Assembly: GCF_017311165.1 (NCBI RefSeq)
Contig: NZ_CP062973.1
Location: forward strand, 806,001-870,000
Length of the DNA stretch: 64,000 nucleotides
Origin: Psychroflexus sp. ALD_RP9
Lineage (GTDB): Bacteria > Bacteroidota > Bacteroidia > Flavobacteriales > Flavobacteriaceae
Direction: 5' to 3'
Part shown: piece by piece, positions 10,117 to 19,700 of the stretch
How the letters are laid out: each line of letters opens with the position of its first letter
Numbering within the stretch: position 1 is the first letter of the stretch
Position numbers and translations under genes: made by a program
Notes under the pieces: model-generated
Told to the model about the DNA's origin: nothing
Databases searched by the model: none
The model's input: the letters and a program-made list of their open reading frames with translations, nothing else

Positions 10117-10141
10117 TAAAAAAACCACCTCGTAGAGGTGG
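10117..10141 (-). terminator. Hairpin terminator after the OmpA-family gene
   Basis: CCACCTC (10125-10131) and GAGGTGG (10135-10141) form a perfect 7-bp GC-rich stem with loop GTA. On the minus strand it is followed by a run of seven T. It lies 23 bases past the stop of the OmpA-family gene. Confidence 0.85.
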
Positions 10142-10163
10142 CTTTAAAAATTAAAAGTTTTAA

Positions 10164-11537
10164 CTATTTAACTAAGTTAATTTCAACTCTTCTGTTTTCA
10201 GCTCTACCTTTTCTAGTTTTGTTTGTTGAAACTGGCTGAGTTTCACCATAACCTTTAGAAGAAAGTCTAAATGCGTCTACACCATTTTCAACTAAGTAAT
10301 TTTTAACCGATAATGCACGAGCCTCAGAAAGCTCCATGTTATTTTTAGCACTACCAACGCTATCAGTGTGTCCTTCTACTGTAAACTTAGCGTTTGGATA
10401 TTCGTCTAAAATTGCTAAAATTGCTGTAAGCGCTTCTTCAGATTGCTTTGTAATTGTTGTTTTGCCAGTTGCAAAATTTATTGTTTTTGCATAGTCATTT
10501 AATTCTTTTTGGACCTCTTCAGTAACTTCAGGACAACCATTGTTAGAAGATGTTCCTTCAACTTCTGGACACATATCGTCTTTATCTAAAACGCCATCTC
10601 CATCAGTATCTGGCCATGGGCATCCATTATTAGCTTTAGGGCCTTTTTCATTAGGACAGTCATCATTTTTATCAGCGATCATGTCACCGTCAGCATCTGG
10701 ACAACCGTTTAAAGCTTCAGAGCCTGCAGTATTAGGACATTCGTCCATTGGATCTGCGATACCATCTCCATCAGAATCAGCACAGCCATTAAACTCAGCT
10801 ACACCTGGTGTGTTTGGACACTTGTCATCTTTATCTTGTATACCATCAGCATCTGAATCTGGGCAACCATTAAAGTCTTTTAATCCTGGAGTAGTTGGGC
10901 ACTCATCATATTTATCATAAACACCATCATCATCAGTGTCTTTACCACCAAAGGCAACTTTCAACCCTAAAGAATGTTGAAATAAATCCATTCCAGAATT
11001 TTCAAAAGCTGTAAAGTACATAGATTCAGCAGTAATTGCCACCTTATCTGACAACCAAAAATTAGTACCAATTCCAGTGTTAAATGTTGCTTCACCATTA
11101 CCATCAATCCAGTAATAACCAGCACCAACACCTAAATAAGGGTCAAACCAATCATAACCATTGATGATTTCCTTAAAACTATATTGAACATTACCATTAA
11201 AAGAAAGAAATGATAAATCATCTGCAGGAACGTCTCCAATTTTATCGATTTGATTTATAGAACCATTTAACTCAAGAATAAAGCCATCACCTAAATACTT
11301 ACCAACAGTAAGCTTAGAAAATGAAGGAATGTAATTCCAGTGATCTGTTAAGTTGTAAAATTCGTCTAAAAAATTTTCACTAGACATAGTTCCTTCACCC
11401 ATACCATTTCCTGTTGGGTAAAAATCTACAGCATTAGTTCCTATACTAATCGCCCAAGGATTGTCTTTAGTTTGCGCATGTACTGTAACACCAATAGCAA
11501 GTAATAAGATTAGTGCTAATTTGTTTAAGTGTTTCAT
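10164..11537 (-). CDS. OmpA-family outer-membrane protein with thrombospondin type 3 repeats
   Basis: The 457-residue protein has a signal peptide (about residues 1-21, ending VHA before QTKD). An eight-strand-like beta-barrel of about 170 residues follows. Next are five 27-residue Ca-binding thrombospondin type 3 repeats (DxDxDGxxDxxDxCPxxxG), then a C-terminal OmpA peptidoglycan-binding domain. That domain shows [18 protein letters not shown] and [12 protein letters not shown], with the Asp and Arg that grip diaminopimelate. This is the usual major OmpA architecture of Flavobacteria: it anchors the outer membrane to the wall, with the acidic repeats as a calcium-stiffened linker. A strong promoter upstream and a strong terminator mark it as a single, well-expressed unit. 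Confidence 0.93.
   Translation of the reverse strand: MKHLNKLALILLLAIGVTVHAQTKDNPWAISIGTNAVDFYPTGNGMGEGTMSSENFLDEFYNLTDHWNYIPSFSKLTVGKYLGDGFILELNGSINQIDKIGDVPADDLSFLSFNGNVQYSFKEIINGYDWFDPYLGVGAGYYWIDGNGEATFNTGIGTNFWLSDKVAITAESMYFTAFENSGMDLFQHSLGLKVAFGGKDTDDDGVYDKYDECPTTPGLKDFNGCPDSDADGIQDKDDKCPNTPGVAEFNGCADSDGDGIADPMDECPNTAGSEALNGCPDADGDMIADKNDDCPNEKGPKANNGCPWPDTDGDGVLDKDDMCPEVEGTSSNNGCPEVTEEVQKELNDYAKTINFATGKTTITKQSEEALTAILAILDEYPNAKFTVEGHTDSVGSAKNNMELSEARALSVKNYLVENGVDAFRLSSKGYGETQPVSTNKTRKGRAENRRVEINLVK
10528..10943 (-). repeat. Five tandem thrombospondin type 3 repeats within the OmpA-family gene
   Basis: Five coding units of about 81 bases each encode a 27-residue D-x-D-x-D-G-rich, two-Cys motif. 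The units have diverged in DNA but keep the Asp and Cys spacing. The repeat is a protein-level feature, not a CRISPR or satellite; it also creates an antisense open frame that is not a gene. Confidence 0.85.
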
Positions 11538-11566
11538 AATTATTTAAATTAATTAAGTTTAGACCA

Positions 11567-11597
11567 CAAATGTAGTTTATTGAATTGTTTTAACAAA
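11567..11597 (-). promoter_or_regulatory. Promoter of the OmpA-family gene
   Basis: Read on the minus strand, TTTG (11597-11594) is followed by 19 bases and then TACATTTG (11574-11567). This is a full match to the Bacteroidota consensus TTTG-N19-TAnnTTTG. The expected start leaves a leader of roughly 20-25 bases before the ATG at 11537. It is the cleanest promoter in the window, in keeping with an abundant outer-membrane protein. Confidence 0.75.
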
Positions 11598-11624
11598 TTA
11601 ATTTTGATATTTATAACAAAGCAA

Positions 11625-12824
11625 CTAATTGATAACTTTTAGCTGTTTACCTACCTTTATGAAGGCTTTTATTGCTTTATCTAAATGCTCTTGCTCATGA
11701 GCTGCCGAAAGCTGCACACGTATTCTTGCTTTACCTTTTGGTACTACAGGATAAAAGAAGCCAATCACATAAATACCTTCTTCAAGTAATAGCTTTGCCA
11801 TTTCTTGAGACAACTTTGCATCGTATAGCATCACTGGAACTATTGCCGATTCACCGTCTATAATATCAAAACCTGCTTTTTTGAGTTCTTTTTTAAAGTA
11901 ATTGGTATTTGCCGTAAGTTTCTGTCGGAGTGAAGTATCGTTTTCTAACAGGTCGAATACTTTAATCGAGGCTCCTACAATTGAAGGTGCAAGAGAGTTT
12001 GAAAACAAATAAGGCCTTGACCGTTGACGTAACAACTCAATAATTTCTTTTTTGGCAGTTGTGTAACCACCCATGGCACCACCTAATGACTTACCTAAAG
12101 TTCCTGTGATGATATCTATTCGGTCTAAAACTCCTTTTTCTTCAAGAGTTCCAATACCTTTTTCACCGATAAAACCGGTGGCATGACATTCATCAATCAT
12201 CACTAAAGCTTGGTATTCATCAGCTAAATCGCAAATTTGATCAAGCGGTGCAACTAAACCGTCCATTGAAAAAACACCATCGGTTACAATTAAAATATTA
12301 CGCGCCCCATTTTCTTTAGCGGTTTTTAATTGCTGTTCTAAATCAGCCATATCACCATTTTGATAACGATATCTCGCTGCTTTGCAAAGGCGTACGCCAT
12401 CGATTATTGAAGCATGATTAAGAGAGTCTGAAACAATAGCATCTTCTTTACCTAAAAGTGGTTCAAATATACCGCCATTTGCATCAAAACAAGCAGCATA
12501 TAATATAGTATCTTCTGTATTATAAAATTTAGCAATTCTTGCTTCTAATTCTTTATGAATATCTTGTGTTCCGCATATAAAACGCACACTTGACATCCCA
12601 AAACCATGAGAATCTAAAGTGTCTTTTGCTGCCTGAACAACTTCTGGATGCGATGATAAACCTAAATAATTATTAGCACAAAAGTTTAAGACTTTTTGCC
12701 CTGTATTTAAAGTAATTTCAGGTCCTTGTGGTGAAGTTATTATGCGTTCGTCTTTAAACAAACCATCTTCTTTTATATTATGAAGCTCCTGTTCTAATTG
12801 TTTTTTTAGTTGTTCTGAATACAT
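11625..12824 (-). CDS. kbl: Glycine C-acetyltransferase (2-amino-3-ketobutyrate CoA ligase)
   Basis: This PLP enzyme of the alpha-oxoamine synthase family cleaves 2-amino-3-ketobutyrate with CoA to glycine plus acetyl-CoA, in threonine breakdown. The 399 residues show [13 protein letters not shown] near the N-terminus, [12 protein letters not shown] with His136, the cofactor aspartate in DECHATG (Asp211, His214), and the Schiff-base lysine in [10 protein letters not shown] (Lys245). Sequence and length fit Kbl better than BioF or HemA-type ALAS. No tdh gene is adjacent, so the threonine dehydrogenase step must be encoded elsewhere. It lies 20 bases behind the AddA-like gene, but two TAAATTTG boxes overlapping that gene's end may give it its own promoter. 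Confidence 0.92.
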   Translation of the reverse strand: MYSEQLKKQLEQELHNIKEDGLFKDERIITSPQGPEITLNTGQKVLNFCANNYLGLSSHPEVVQAAKDTLDSHGFGMSSVRFICGTQDIHKELEARIAKFYNTEDTILYAACFDANGGIFEPLLGKEDAIVSDSLNHASIIDGVRLCKAARYRYQNGDMADLEQQLKTAKENGARNILIVTDGVFSMDGLVAPLDQICDLADEYQALVMIDECHATGFIGEKGIGTLEEKGVLDRIDIITGTLGKSLGGAMGGYTTAKKEIIELLRQRSRPYLFSNSLAPSIVGASIKVFDLLENDTSLRQKLTANTNYFKKELKKAGFDIIDGESAIVPVMLYDAKLSQEMAKLLLEEGIYVIGFFYPVVPKGKARIRVQLSAAHEQEHLDKAIKAFIKVGKQLKVIN

Positions 12825-12844
12825 AGATTTATTTTTTTACAAAT

Positions 12845-15800
12845 TTACAAATTTATCAACTCAATTTGGTCTGAAATATAGACCAAGATTAAAGCTGAAA
12901 CCTTATAATTCATCGACTCGAAAATACTGGCATATTGTTTCAGCTGTTGTTCATGCTGCTTACTTTTATCACCAGTTTTATAATCAATAATAGCTACTTC
13001 GTTATCTTTGATGCAAAATTTATCTGGTCTAAAAACCTCACCTTTACTAAAAATATCACGTTCATTATAGCTCTGCCATTCTGATGAAAAAAAGGCTGCT
13101 AGTTTGGGGTGCAATACAACTGTATTGAGCTGTTGCTGTATAAAATCAAGATCGAGATGGTCAGCGTTTAAAGTTGAAATAACTCGAGTGATATCACTTT
13201 CAGTATAGATTTTAGCCAGTAAATCATGCAGCATTAAGCCGTAACTTATGGCTTCATTTTTAGTTTTTTGCTTGGCTTCATCAACTAGTTCGACTTCTAA
13301 TTTATCTTGACCTGAAAACTGAAGTTGAAACTGTTCTGAATCTTCTTCAACTGAAGTTTCAGGAATTGTTTCGCCTATTACATAAACGTCATTTTCTCCT
13401 TGAATTCCTTCAACTTCAATATAATTTTTAAATAAATTCGAAATAGTCTTTGTTGTGGATTTAGATTCGTTTTTTGAAAAAATATGGAGCTCTTTTGATG
13501 CTCTTGTTAAAGCGACATATAACAGGTTTAAACTATCAAGTTCTTTTTCATAAATTAAGTTTTGGTAAGCTTGCTTATAAAAATCAAGGCCTGAAAAATT
13601 GCTAGGCTTCTTTATTAAACCAAAAGGAATTTTAAATTTCTCATCAAGTGGTAGCCACAGATGAGATTTACTCGTATCATGGTAATTCTGGTTAGCAAAA
13701 GGAAAAATAACAACTGGAAACTCAAGGCCTTTACTTTTATGAATGGTCATAATGCTTACGGCATTGAAACCTGACGATGTTGAAATACTCTTAGAGCTAG
13801 ATTTTAACTCCCAATCACTTAAAAAGGCATCTAAATCATTATCCTTATTCTCACCGAACTGAAAAACCTCATCTAGAAAAAACTGGACATAAGCATTGCC
13901 TTTTATGTTTAGTGAACTTAAACAATATTCTACAGCATTATACAAACCTAAACGCTGAAATTTTTGAAGATTAAAATTGATATCTATGGCGTTTAATGCT
14001 TTTATGAATGATTTAAAATCGAGCTGCAACATGCTTTTATGAGTCTTAAAATCGAGCTCGAGAGATTGATTTAAAAAGTGATGTTTAAGAAAGTGATGTT
14101 TTGCTTCAATATTTTCATGATCGACTAAATAAGTTAAAAAATTAGTCAGCTCTTGAACTTGCGAGTTTGCAGTAATAAGCAAAGTTTCAGAAGACATCAC
14201 GTTGATATCTCGGGATTTTAAGTAGTTTGCAATTGAAATTCCTTCGTCTTTTTTTCTCACCAAAACACAAATTTGGTTGAGTTTAAAACCTTGTTTTATT
14301 TTTTCAGTGATACTGTCGTAAACTTCAACAGGATAAATTTCATGCTCATCGGCTTTTGTTTTGGCATTTATAAACTTAATTTTTACTAATCCTTTACCAT
14401 TTTTACTGGGGATTTGTTTTAACTTATCATTGCTGTAAATTTCATGAATTAACGGACTCGACATTTGTGATTTTGCTAATTCAAAAAATCGATTATTGAA
14501 ATTTACTATTGTTTTGGTGCTGCGATAATTAGAACCTAAGGTTAAGGTCTCAGGCGGAACTGGAATACTGGTTTTTCCTTTAATTAAATTCATAAATTGA
14601 TGCACATCACCACCACGCCATGCATATATAGATTGTTTAGGATCACCGACTAATGTTGCTGTACCTTGCTCTTGATTATAACTGGTTCCTAAAGCGTTTT
14701 CGACTAGAGGCGTTAAGTTTTGCCACTGCATAGTTGATGTGTCTTGAAATTCATCAATAAAATAATGCAGAAATTTTTCACCTAGTCGCTCGTAAATAAA
14801 TGGTGTTGGCTGATCTTTAATTTGATTATTAATTTTTTGATTAAAATCTGAAATTAATAATATATTTTTCTCCTGTTTTAAAAGCTCAAGTTCAGCTTTT
14901 ACTAAATGAATAACAGATAGTTGAGTTATAGATTCATAAAGCTTTTCATTTACTCTAATTCGTGCACTTATAAGCTTACATTGATTGTAAGCTTCAACGA
15001 TTTGAGGTGATAAATTTTCTAAGGTTAATTTAACCTTATCAGGCGTTTTTTTGTTGTAGTAGGTAGATGAATCATCAATAGTCTTCATCCAATTGGTCTC
15101 ATCAAATTTAAGATCCTTTTGTTTAGCACCATTAATTATTTTTTCAAAAAAATTTGGTATTGAGTTTCTTGTAAACTCTGTTCTAACATCATGCGCATTA
15201 AACACTGCTAATATTTGCTTGGAGACTTCAACTTGTTGAACTTCGTATTCGTTAATTTGAGTTTCTAAATTTTGTTTTACTTCAATAAAATCTTCGATTG
15301 AAAAGCCTTCTAAAGCTTCAATATAAGGTAAATCATTCTCACTTAATATCAAGTTTACCGTTTCAAGAATATCGGTTTTAATATTGCCGCTTTTATCATC
15401 GTTTACTTTCTCAATCGTAAAGTCTATAAGAACTTGCGTTAAAGTTTCATCAAAACCAACGCGATTAATTAGCCGGTCAACTGCTTCAGCCAGTAGCTCA
15501 TTGGCTTCAAGTTCAACATCAAAGTTGATAGACAAGTTTAAATCTTTTGCAAATGTCCTAATTACTTTATGTGTAAATGCATCAATTGTAGAAACTTCAA
15601 AAGCCGCATAATGATCAAGTAAAAATCGTAGTATTTTTTTAGATTTAGAAATGACTTCTTCAGGCTGAAGGGCAGTTTTTTTGACAACTTCTTTAAATAA
15701 ATCTGAGGTTTCATCATCAATATTATAAGCTGAAAACTCTTTTAAGCTATTCAAAATTCTTGATTTCATTTCACCAACAGCTTTATTGGTAAACGTTATT

Positions 15801-15931
15801 GCTAAAATATGCCTAAAACTGAAAATATTATTTGAAAGTAGTAACTTAGATAGATAATTTAAACTTAAGGTAAAGGTTTTACCAGAACCTGCTGAAGCAT
15901 TATAAATAGTAAAATTAGATTGTTTTTTCAT
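12845..15931 (-). CDS. AddA-like UvrD-family helicase with C-terminal nuclease domain
   Basis: This 1028-residue superfamily 1 helicase-nuclease is the likely catalytic motor of a Bacteroidota AddAB-like complex for double-strand-break resection. Helicase motifs in order are: Walker A ASAGSGKT at 12-19, TFTNKAVGEMKSRI (Ia), IDEFQDTS (II), VGDPKQSIYAWRGG (III), SNYRSTKTI (IV), TIHKSKGLEFPVV (V) and LLYVALTRA (VI). The C-terminal RecB-like nuclease keeps GLMLHDLL and IIDYKTG, with Asp983 and Lys985, so it is probably active. Its likely partner, the AddB-like nuclease, is about 2.8 kb further along the same strand, behind kbl and the OmpA-family gene. Confidence 0.9.
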   Translation of the reverse strand: MKKQSNFTIYNASAGSGKTFTLSLNYLSKLLLSNNIFSFRHILAITFTNKAVGEMKSRILNSLKEFSAYNIDDETSDLFKEVVKKTALQPEEVISKSKKILRFLLDHYAAFEVSTIDAFTHKVIRTFAKDLNLSINFDVELEANELLAEAVDRLINRVGFDETLTQVLIDFTIEKVNDDKSGNIKTDILETVNLILSENDLPYIEALEGFSIEDFIEVKQNLETQINEYEVQQVEVSKQILAVFNAHDVRTEFTRNSIPNFFEKIINGAKQKDLKFDETNWMKTIDDSSTYYNKKTPDKVKLTLENLSPQIVEAYNQCKLISARIRVNEKLYESITQLSVIHLVKAELELLKQEKNILLISDFNQKINNQIKDQPTPFIYERLGEKFLHYFIDEFQDTSTMQWQNLTPLVENALGTSYNQEQGTATLVGDPKQSIYAWRGGDVHQFMNLIKGKTSIPVPPETLTLGSNYRSTKTIVNFNNRFFELAKSQMSSPLIHEIYSNDKLKQIPSKNGKGLVKIKFINAKTKADEHEIYPVEVYDSITEKIKQGFKLNQICVLVRKKDEGISIANYLKSRDINVMSSETLLITANSQVQELTNFLTYLVDHENIEAKHHFLKHHFLNQSLELDFKTHKSMLQLDFKSFIKALNAIDINFNLQKFQRLGLYNAVEYCLSSLNIKGNAYVQFFLDEVFQFGENKDNDLDAFLSDWELKSSSKSISTSSGFNAVSIMTIHKSKGLEFPVVIFPFANQNYHDTSKSHLWLPLDEKFKIPFGLIKKPSNFSGLDFYKQAYQNLIYEKELDSLNLLYVALTRASKELHIFSKNESKSTTKTISNLFKNYIEVEGIQGENDVYVIGETIPETSVEEDSEQFQLQFSGQDKLEVELVDEAKQKTKNEAISYGLMLHDLLAKIYTESDITRVISTLNADHLDLDFIQQQLNTVVLHPKLAAFFSSEWQSYNERDIFSKGEVFRPDKFCIKDNEVAIIDYKTGDKSKQHEQQLKQYASIFESMNYKVSALILVYISDQIELINL

Positions 15932-16021
15932 AAGCCTCTAAAGTACAATTTTTTTGTATCAAAGCAATTAAAACTAAATGACTAAGACATTTGATTTTAA
16001 GTATTTTATAACATCATAATA

Positions 16022-16052
16022 TTTAATAAATGAAGCATTCTACTTACATTTG
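16022..16052 (+). promoter_or_regulatory. Likely sodA promoter
   Basis: TTTA (16022-16025), 19 bases, then TACATTTG (16045-16052) matches TTTG-N19-TAnnTTTG with one mismatch in the -33 box. The ATG at 16084 is about 25 bases past the expected start site. Confidence 0.6.
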
Positions 16053-16083
16053 AATAAATCTAATTAATAATAAAACAAAAATT

Positions 16084-16692
16084 ATGGCATTCGAATTACC
16101 AAAACTAGATTATGCTCATGATGCACTTGAGCCACATATCGACGCAAAAACTATGGAAATTCACCATGGTAAACACCACAATGGATATACTACTAAATTA
16201 AATGCAGCCATTGAAGGTACAGATTTAGAAGGAAAATCTATTGAAGAAATTTTAAAGAATTTAGATCATACAAATTCTGCCGTTAGAAATAATGGTGGTG
16301 GATTTTACAATCACAGTTTATTCTGGAAAGTCATGTCTCCAAATGGAGGTGGCAAACCTAGCGGTGACTTAGCAAATGCTATTGATAAAGCCTTTGGAGA
16401 TTTTGAAAGTTTTAAAGAGGCTTTTTCTAAAGCTGCTGCAACACAATTTGGTTCAGGTTGGGCTTGGCTTTGTGTTCATGAAGGTGGCCAAGTTGAAGTT
16501 TGTTCTACTCCAAATCAAGACAATCCTTTAATGCCAAATGTTGGTTGTGCAGGTACACCAATCTTAGGTATCGATGTCTGGGAACACGCTTATTATTTAA
16601 ACTATCAAAACAAAAGACCAGATTATATTGAAGCTTTTTTTAATGTAATTAATTGGGATGAAGTTTCTAAAAGATACGAAGCTAACAAGTAG
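16084..16692 (+). CDS. sodA: Superoxide dismutase, Mn-type
   Basis: The enzyme converts superoxide to oxygen and hydrogen peroxide. The 202 residues carry all four metal ligands: His27 (MEIHHGKHH), His77 (FYNHSLFW), Asp164 and His168 (DVWEHAYY). NNGGG before the second ligand and NQDNPLM near residue 144 match the Gly/Gln arrangement of Mn enzymes rather than the Gln/Ala arrangement of Fe enzymes, although cambialistic use cannot be excluded. There is no signal peptide, so it is cytoplasmic. It has its own promoter and a terminator shared with the convergent glycosyltransferase gene. Confidence 0.95.
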   Translation: MAFELPKLDYAHDALEPHIDAKTMEIHHGKHHNGYTTKLNAAIEGTDLEGKSIEEILKNLDHTNSAVRNNGGGFYNHSLFWKVMSPNGGGKPSGDLANAIDKAFGDFESFKEAFSKAAATQFGSGWAWLCVHEGGQVEVCSTPNQDNPLMPNVGCAGTPILGIDVWEHAYYLNYQNKRPDYIEAFFNVINWDEVSKRYEANK

Positions 16693-16710
16693 TTTGAGCG
16701 CTTAAAACCT

Positions 16711-16742
16711 AAAACCATCTGTTAATCACAGGTGGTTTTTTT
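16711..16742. terminator. Bidirectional terminator between sodA and the GT9 gene
   Basis: AAACCATCTGT and ACAGGTGGTTT pair around a 5-base loop (16723-16727) with one G-U pair. A-rich sequence lies left and seven T right. It overlaps the last bases of the convergent GT9 gene. Confidence 0.85.
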
Positions 16743-17780
16743 GTTTAAATAGTTTTTTATTCGCTCTGAAATTGTGCTTGGCAAGATACTTTCAGCAACA
16801 TTTTCGTAACCATCAATCATTTTATTGCCATATACCGAAAGTGGAAGAAGAGGAAATTGATTTAAATCTGGTAAAAAGCAATCATCTTTGCTTTGTCTAA
16901 ATGGCGCAAAACCAGCTGCAGGATGAGTTGTAACCCAGACCGTCATCACTTTAACACCAAACATTGCTGCCAGATGTCCATTTCCACTATCCATTGATAA
17001 CATTAAATCTAAATTTGAAATTAAGGCCAACTCATCTTCAAAATTAAACTTTCCCGCCACAGAAAAACAATTATGATAAGAATTAGAGAGCTGATTTAAG
17101 GCGCTAACTTCAGCTTTTCCACCACCAAATAATAAAATCTTTGTATGTGGTGCTAATTCTGTAATGACTTTGTCTAAGAGATTTAATGGATATTGTTTAG
17201 GTTTGTGAGCTGCAAAAGGCGCTATACCGATGACTACTTCTTCATTAAGATTAAACGGAATTTGCTGAAGAGTTGTATTTGGCACTGTTAGCTTTTGATC
17301 AAGATTTAACTTAGATAAATCAATCTTCAATTTATAACGTTTTAAAGCTGAAGCATAGCGTTCGTGAGTAGATTTAAGCGCTTTCAGTTTTTTATTAGAA
17401 TTCAGTTTTGTTAATGCGCGCTTTTGTTTACGACCTTTTCTAAAACGCCTGTAATCGAAGCCACGTAATTTTAAAAAACCGCAAATTAAACGCGAGCGCA
17501 ATACATTATGTAAATCAACAATATAATCGGGGTTTAACTGACTAATTTCAGAAGACAATTGCCATAAACCCTTAATACCCTTATGCGTAGACTTAAGCTT
17601 TGCCTCGATGACATTTACTTCTGGTAAATGCAAAAAAAGCTTTCCAAAGAAAGCTTTCGTTACAATTGTAATTTTTAAGTTTGGGTTTTGCTGTAATGCC
17701 GCTTTAACAACTGGAACTGTCATTGCTACATCACCCATTGCCGACAATCGAATTAATACCAGGTGTTGGCGTGATTTCAT
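16722..17780 (-). CDS. Glycosyltransferase family 9 (ADP-heptose:LPS heptosyltransferase-like)
   Basis: This 352-residue GT-B enzyme resembles WaaC/WaaF heptosyltransferases, which add heptose to the LPS core on the cytoplasmic side. Supporting stretches are the N-terminal LVLIRLSAMGDVAMTVPV, VDLHNVLRS at about 105-113, and the C-terminal donor-site region LSMDSGNGHLAAMFG, where GT9 proteins have a D-[ST]-G-x-x-H-x-A motif. The exact donor and acceptor are unknown; Bacteroidota carry several GT9 paralogues. It overlaps the upstream DUF4254 gene by one base (TAATG), indicating tight coupling. K/R-rich stretches at about 130-165 are unusual but in frame. Confidence 0.88.
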   Translation of the reverse strand: MKSRQHLVLIRLSAMGDVAMTVPVVKAALQQNPNLKITIVTKAFFGKLFLHLPEVNVIEAKLKSTHKGIKGLWQLSSEISQLNPDYIVDLHNVLRSRLICGFLKLRGFDYRRFRKGRKQKRALTKLNSNKKLKALKSTHERYASALKRYKLKIDLSKLNLDQKLTVPNTTLQQIPFNLNEEVVIGIAPFAAHKPKQYPLNLLDKVITELAPHTKILLFGGGKAEVSALNQLSNSYHNCFSVAGKFNFEDELALISNLDLMLSMDSGNGHLAAMFGVKVMTVWVTTHPAAGFAPFRQSKDDCFLPDLNQFPLLPLSVYGNKMIDGYENVAESILPSTISERIKNYLNKKTTCD

Positions 17781-18388
17781 TATTTTTTGCTTCGTAAAAC
17801 AGGATTTAACTCGTCGTCGTTATACATTTTCATTTGCTTGTAGACTTTCATGTATTTTTCACCTTTAGCAATATCGTCAAGTAGTTGGTCAATAGCTGTA
17901 GATAAATCAGTACGTTGTTCAACTAAAATAGCTAGTTTATTTTGGCAAGCTTTTTTGTGTTCTTCTGATGCATCAGTTCGGTTAGACTCTTCAGCCATGT
18001 GATAGATTTTTAATGCTAAAATTGAAAGTCTGTCGATTCCCCAAGCTGGACTTTCGGTATTAATTTTAGCATGAGGTTTAACTTGAACATCTTTAAACTC
18101 ATCAAGAAAATAGCTATCAATAAATTCAACAGTATCTGTACGATCTTGATTAGAAGCATCAATTTTTCTCTTAAGAATCAAAGCATCTTTAGCATTAATT
18201 TCTGGATCACGAATTAAATCTTCGTAATGCCATTGCACAGTATCAATCCAGCATTTACGAAATAATAAATGTTCTATTAAATGCGAGTTTCGATTATAAG
18301 GATTATTAAAATCTTGATCTACACTGTCTTTTATATGATAAGTGTCTATAACTTCTTTAAAAATTTGATTGGCCTGCTGTGAAAACAT
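17780..18388 (-). CDS. DUF4254 domain-containing protein
   Basis: This 202-residue, mostly helical, soluble protein is recognised as DUF4254: the N-terminal QQANQIFKEVIDTYHIKDS, NSHLIEHLLFRKCWIDTVQWHYEDLIRDP, and AWGIDRLSILALKIYHM are typical. It has no signal peptide or membrane segment. The family's function is not known to me. Its stop overlaps the start of the GT9 gene (TAATG), and such pairing with a sugar transferase suggests a role in envelope glycan synthesis; that is inference from position only. The many charged residues and the His/Trp-rich segment at about 37-55 are the most conserved-looking parts. Confidence 0.8.
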   Translation of the reverse strand: MFSQQANQIFKEVIDTYHIKDSVDQDFNNPYNRNSHLIEHLLFRKCWIDTVQWHYEDLIRDPEINAKDALILKRKIDASNQDRTDTVEFIDSYFLDEFKDVQVKPHAKINTESPAWGIDRLSILALKIYHMAEESNRTDASEEHKKACQNKLAILVEQRTDLSTAIDQLLDDIAKGEKYMKVYKQMKMYNDDELNPVLRSKK

Positions 18389-18422
18389 AAATGATTAATT
18401 TTAATAAATATAAAATTGTAGC

Positions 18423-19661
18423 TTAAAGTATTTTATAACCTAGGTAGACGCCAAAGTGATTATATTTTGAAGCAAAACCTACGATATCTTCAATCTCTCG
18501 ATTAAATGAATATTTTAACTCAATACTATATTTGTTGTTAAGTTCATATCCTAGGTTTAAGCCAAAGCCAAAAATATTTTTAACATCAAAATTAAAAACA
18601 GCTCGAGGTTCAGTATTATTTGAAATAAAGCGTGCTTCAAGAGTTGAATCTAGGTTAAGTGCAAATATTCCTGAACCTGCTATAAATAAATTACTATTCG
18701 AGTTTAACCTAAAATACTTTTTAACTCCAATAGGCACTTCTATGGCTTGATAATCTACAAAAACTTCAGCACTTCGACTTGCTAATCCAGGACCTTGTTC
18801 AACAACAGGACTTCTCGCTGTCGAAGAATTTGAAACATAAGTAGGTTCTATAAATATTGAATAACTTTTAGATCTAAACGGTAATAAAAACTCAAATTCA
18901 ACTCCAAACGAAATATTTGTTTGTCTATCTGGGCTAATTTCATATTTGAAGTTTTCGAAAGCTGTGAAATCTGAAGTTACTTGACTAGTTATCACCCCTA
19001 GTTTTGGTCTAATGTTAAATTCTATGCGCTCGGTATCTTTATTGTACAAAACTAATGCATCATCAATTTCCTTACACTTAAAATGTGCCTTTAACAAATC
19101 TAACAAATCGTCGGCTTTGTATTCATATTTTCTATATTTACTAGCCTCTAGGCAATCTAAAGATCGGTATAGTTGATTTCTGAACTGATTATTAGCAAAA
19201 ATTTTACCTTGCTTTACATATCTATGATAAATAAGCGTGGTGATCTCGTCATCTTGAGATAGCAGATAATTCGGTATGTAATTATAATAAACTTGATAAA
19301 GTTCAATTGAATTTGATTCAGCAAGAACCTTTACAAAAACTGTCTTTTCAATTATTTTTGGCTCTTTAGTATTACTGAGTTTTTGATCTTTTATAGCTGA
19401 TGTATTTAATTTTACATTCGCACTCTTATATTTTTCACCATCTACCATGAAATAGTCTACTTCATCTACGCTAAAAGATTCTGTCTTAGCGTTTTCATTC
19501 AATTTAAAATCAATTTGAGTAAAAGCATCTCTCCAATTAACATCATTAATTAAACCTTTTCTTACAAAACCATCGGAGAATACAATTTTACCAGATTTTA
19601 GATTATTTTGAGAAATTCCAAATATTGGAAGTAAGACGAGAATAAAAAAAAACTTTTTCAT
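18423..19661 (-). CDS. Outer-membrane beta-barrel protein of unknown function
   Basis: The 412-residue protein starts with a clear signal peptide (MKKFFFILVLLPIFGISQ). Residues about 20-215 form a soluble region, including FSDGFVRKGLINDVNW and a Cys pair (CLEA, FKCKE). The second half alternates aromatic and polar residues as in a PorT-like 8-10-strand barrel and ends in GVYLGYKIL, a typical barrel C-terminus. I do not recognise the N-terminal region and cannot assign a function. It lies 34 bases upstream of the DUF4254 gene on the same strand, so it may head that operon. It looks the most lineage-specific of the larger genes here. Confidence 0.7.
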   Translation of the reverse strand: MKKFFFILVLLPIFGISQNNLKSGKIVFSDGFVRKGLINDVNWRDAFTQIDFKLNENAKTESFSVDEVDYFMVDGEKYKSANVKLNTSAIKDQKLSNTKEPKIIEKTVFVKVLAESNSIELYQVYYNYIPNYLLSQDDEITTLIYHRYVKQGKIFANNQFRNQLYRSLDCLEASKYRKYEYKADDLLDLLKAHFKCKEIDDALVLYNKDTERIEFNIRPKLGVITSQVTSDFTAFENFKYEISPDRQTNISFGVEFEFLLPFRSKSYSIFIEPTYVSNSSTARSPVVEQGPGLASRSAEVFVDYQAIEVPIGVKKYFRLNSNSNLFIAGSGIFALNLDSTLEARFISNNTEPRAVFNFDVKNIFGFGLNLGYELNNKYSIELKYSFNREIEDIVGFASKYNHFGVYLGYKIL

Positions 19662-19700
19662 TTGGTTATATTTAATTAAAATCCCAAATATACATAAAAG

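Noticed and set aside
10540..10920. Open frame of 126 codons on the plus strand across the OmpA-family gene.
   Set aside because: It is the antisense shadow of the thrombospondin type 3 repeats; its Ser/Pro-rich repeats simply mirror the D-x-D-G codons.
10528..10943. Regularly spaced repeats considered as a CRISPR array.
   Set aside because: The period is about 81 bases with divergent DNA and a conserved protein motif; there are no identical repeats with unique spacers.
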